In this document: in pieces, positions 35,738-36,107 of the stretch | Position numbering within the stretch: position 1 is the first letter of the stretch | How the letters are laid out: each line of letters begins with the position of its first letter | Assembly (NCBI GenBank): GCA_028680705.1 | Contig: JAQUJY010000024.1 | Coordinates: forward strand, 1 to 36,107 | DNA from: Bacteroidales bacterium | GTDB lineage: Bacteria > Bacteroidota > Bacteroidia > Bacteroidales > Tenuifilaceae | Reading direction: 5' to 3' | Length of the DNA: 36,107 nt | Position numbers and translations under genes: made by a program | The notes under the pieces: model-generated | Seen by the model: only the letters and a program-made list of their open reading frames with translations | Databases searched by the model: none | Told to the model about the DNA's origin: nothing

Positions 35738-36107
35738 GTGAAATACTTCAATTCTAAAATATTGCTATTTGGCGAGCATACGGTTCTCTATGGTTCCGAT
35801 GCATTGCTAATGCCATTTTTAGGTTTTTCGGGTAAATTCGATTTTATTTCAAATAATCAGTGCAACGACGACAAGTTGGTATCACACAAAATACTAGTTG
35901 CGTTTTTCGAGTTTGTTGTAAAATCAAACTTCTCAAATCTTTTTAATACCTCGCAGATTGCTTCGGAACTCAGCAAGGGGCTTTACTTTAACTCTAATAT
36001 TCCCATTGGCTATGGAGTTGGCAGTTCGGGTGCGTTAGTTGCTGCATTTTATGATGAGTTTGTTATCGAAAATGATGGAAAGAGTATTGATGAGTTAAAG
36101 CGAGTTT
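35738..36107 (+). CDS. Mevalonate kinase-like GHMP kinase, N-terminal part only
   Basis: The frame starts at GTG 35738, 12 bp after the mvaD stop in the same phase, and runs off the right edge after about 123 codons. It has KILLFGEHTVLYGSDALLMP at the start, the substrate/ATP signature of mevalonate kinases, and the ATP loop NIPIGYGVGSSGALVAAFYDEF near residues 95-110. It would phosphorylate mevalonate, completing the three ATP-dependent steps encoded here. The GTG start is chosen because no ATG is available between the mvaD stop and the conserved N-terminus. Confidence 0.85.
   Translation, partial: MKYFNSKILLFGEHTVLYGSDALLMPFLGFSGKFDFISNNQCNDDKLVSHKILVAFFEFVVKSNFSNLFNTSQIASELSKGLYFNSNIPIGYGVGSSGALVAAFYDEFVIENDGKSIDELKRV

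Overview
The window comes from a Bacteroidota chromosome, most likely an anaerobic or facultative Bacteroidales-type bacterium. Pointers are the GYDIA-type GHMP kinase, the Bacteroidota form of ClpS, a TPR/PD40 envelope protein, the short MiaA variant, weak ribosome binding sites, and several TAnnTTTG-type -7 promoter boxes. I saw no tRNA, rRNA, CRISPR array, phage module or insertion sequence. The only mobile-looking DNA is a decayed intergenic repeat family.

Positions 1-5765 are mixed accessory and housekeeping genes, mostly on the minus strand: the 5' end of a soft-metal P-type ATPase, a small cupin, a PAS histidine kinase broken by a one-base frameshift, a GNAT acetyltransferase, a secreted serine beta-lactamase-like protein, and smpB. 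The spaces between them hold three related repeat elements, two intrinsic terminators, and a roughly 40-bp module that recurs upstream of three minus-strand genes.

Positions 6048-14090 hold miaA, a small helical-repeat protein, a 994-residue protein joining two receiver-like domains to a PEP/pyruvate-binding (PPDK N-terminal type) domain, and a three-gene proton-translocating transhydrogenase operon (pntAA-pntAB-pntB) that could supply NADPH.

Positions 14489-20625 hold a tight envelope/proteostasis operon (TPR-PD40-tandem-SPOR protein, clpS, short NfeD protein, floA), followed by a cold-shock protein and glutaminase glsA.

Positions 20810-36107 are the metabolic core. A first operon encodes thiolase, an SDR, a sodium:solute symporter, a CoA-transferase, a truncated KAS III-like synthase and a helical-repeat protein that has lost its start. 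Next comes a UbiA-family prenyltransferase. A second operon encodes a methylcrotonyl-CoA-carboxylase-type beta subunit, a methylglutaconyl-CoA-hydratase-like crotonase, an acyl-CoA dehydrogenase, HMG-CoA reductase, a GYDIA kinase, mevalonate diphosphate decarboxylase and the start of a mevalonate kinase. On paper this joins the leucine/isovalerate route (isovaleryl-CoA to HMG-CoA) directly to the mevalonate route to isoprenoids, with HMG-CoA reductase where HMG-CoA lyase would normally be. No intact HMG-CoA synthase is visible. The same enzymes could instead run in reverse to make isovaleryl-CoA for iso-branched lipids. The sequence alone does not decide the direction.
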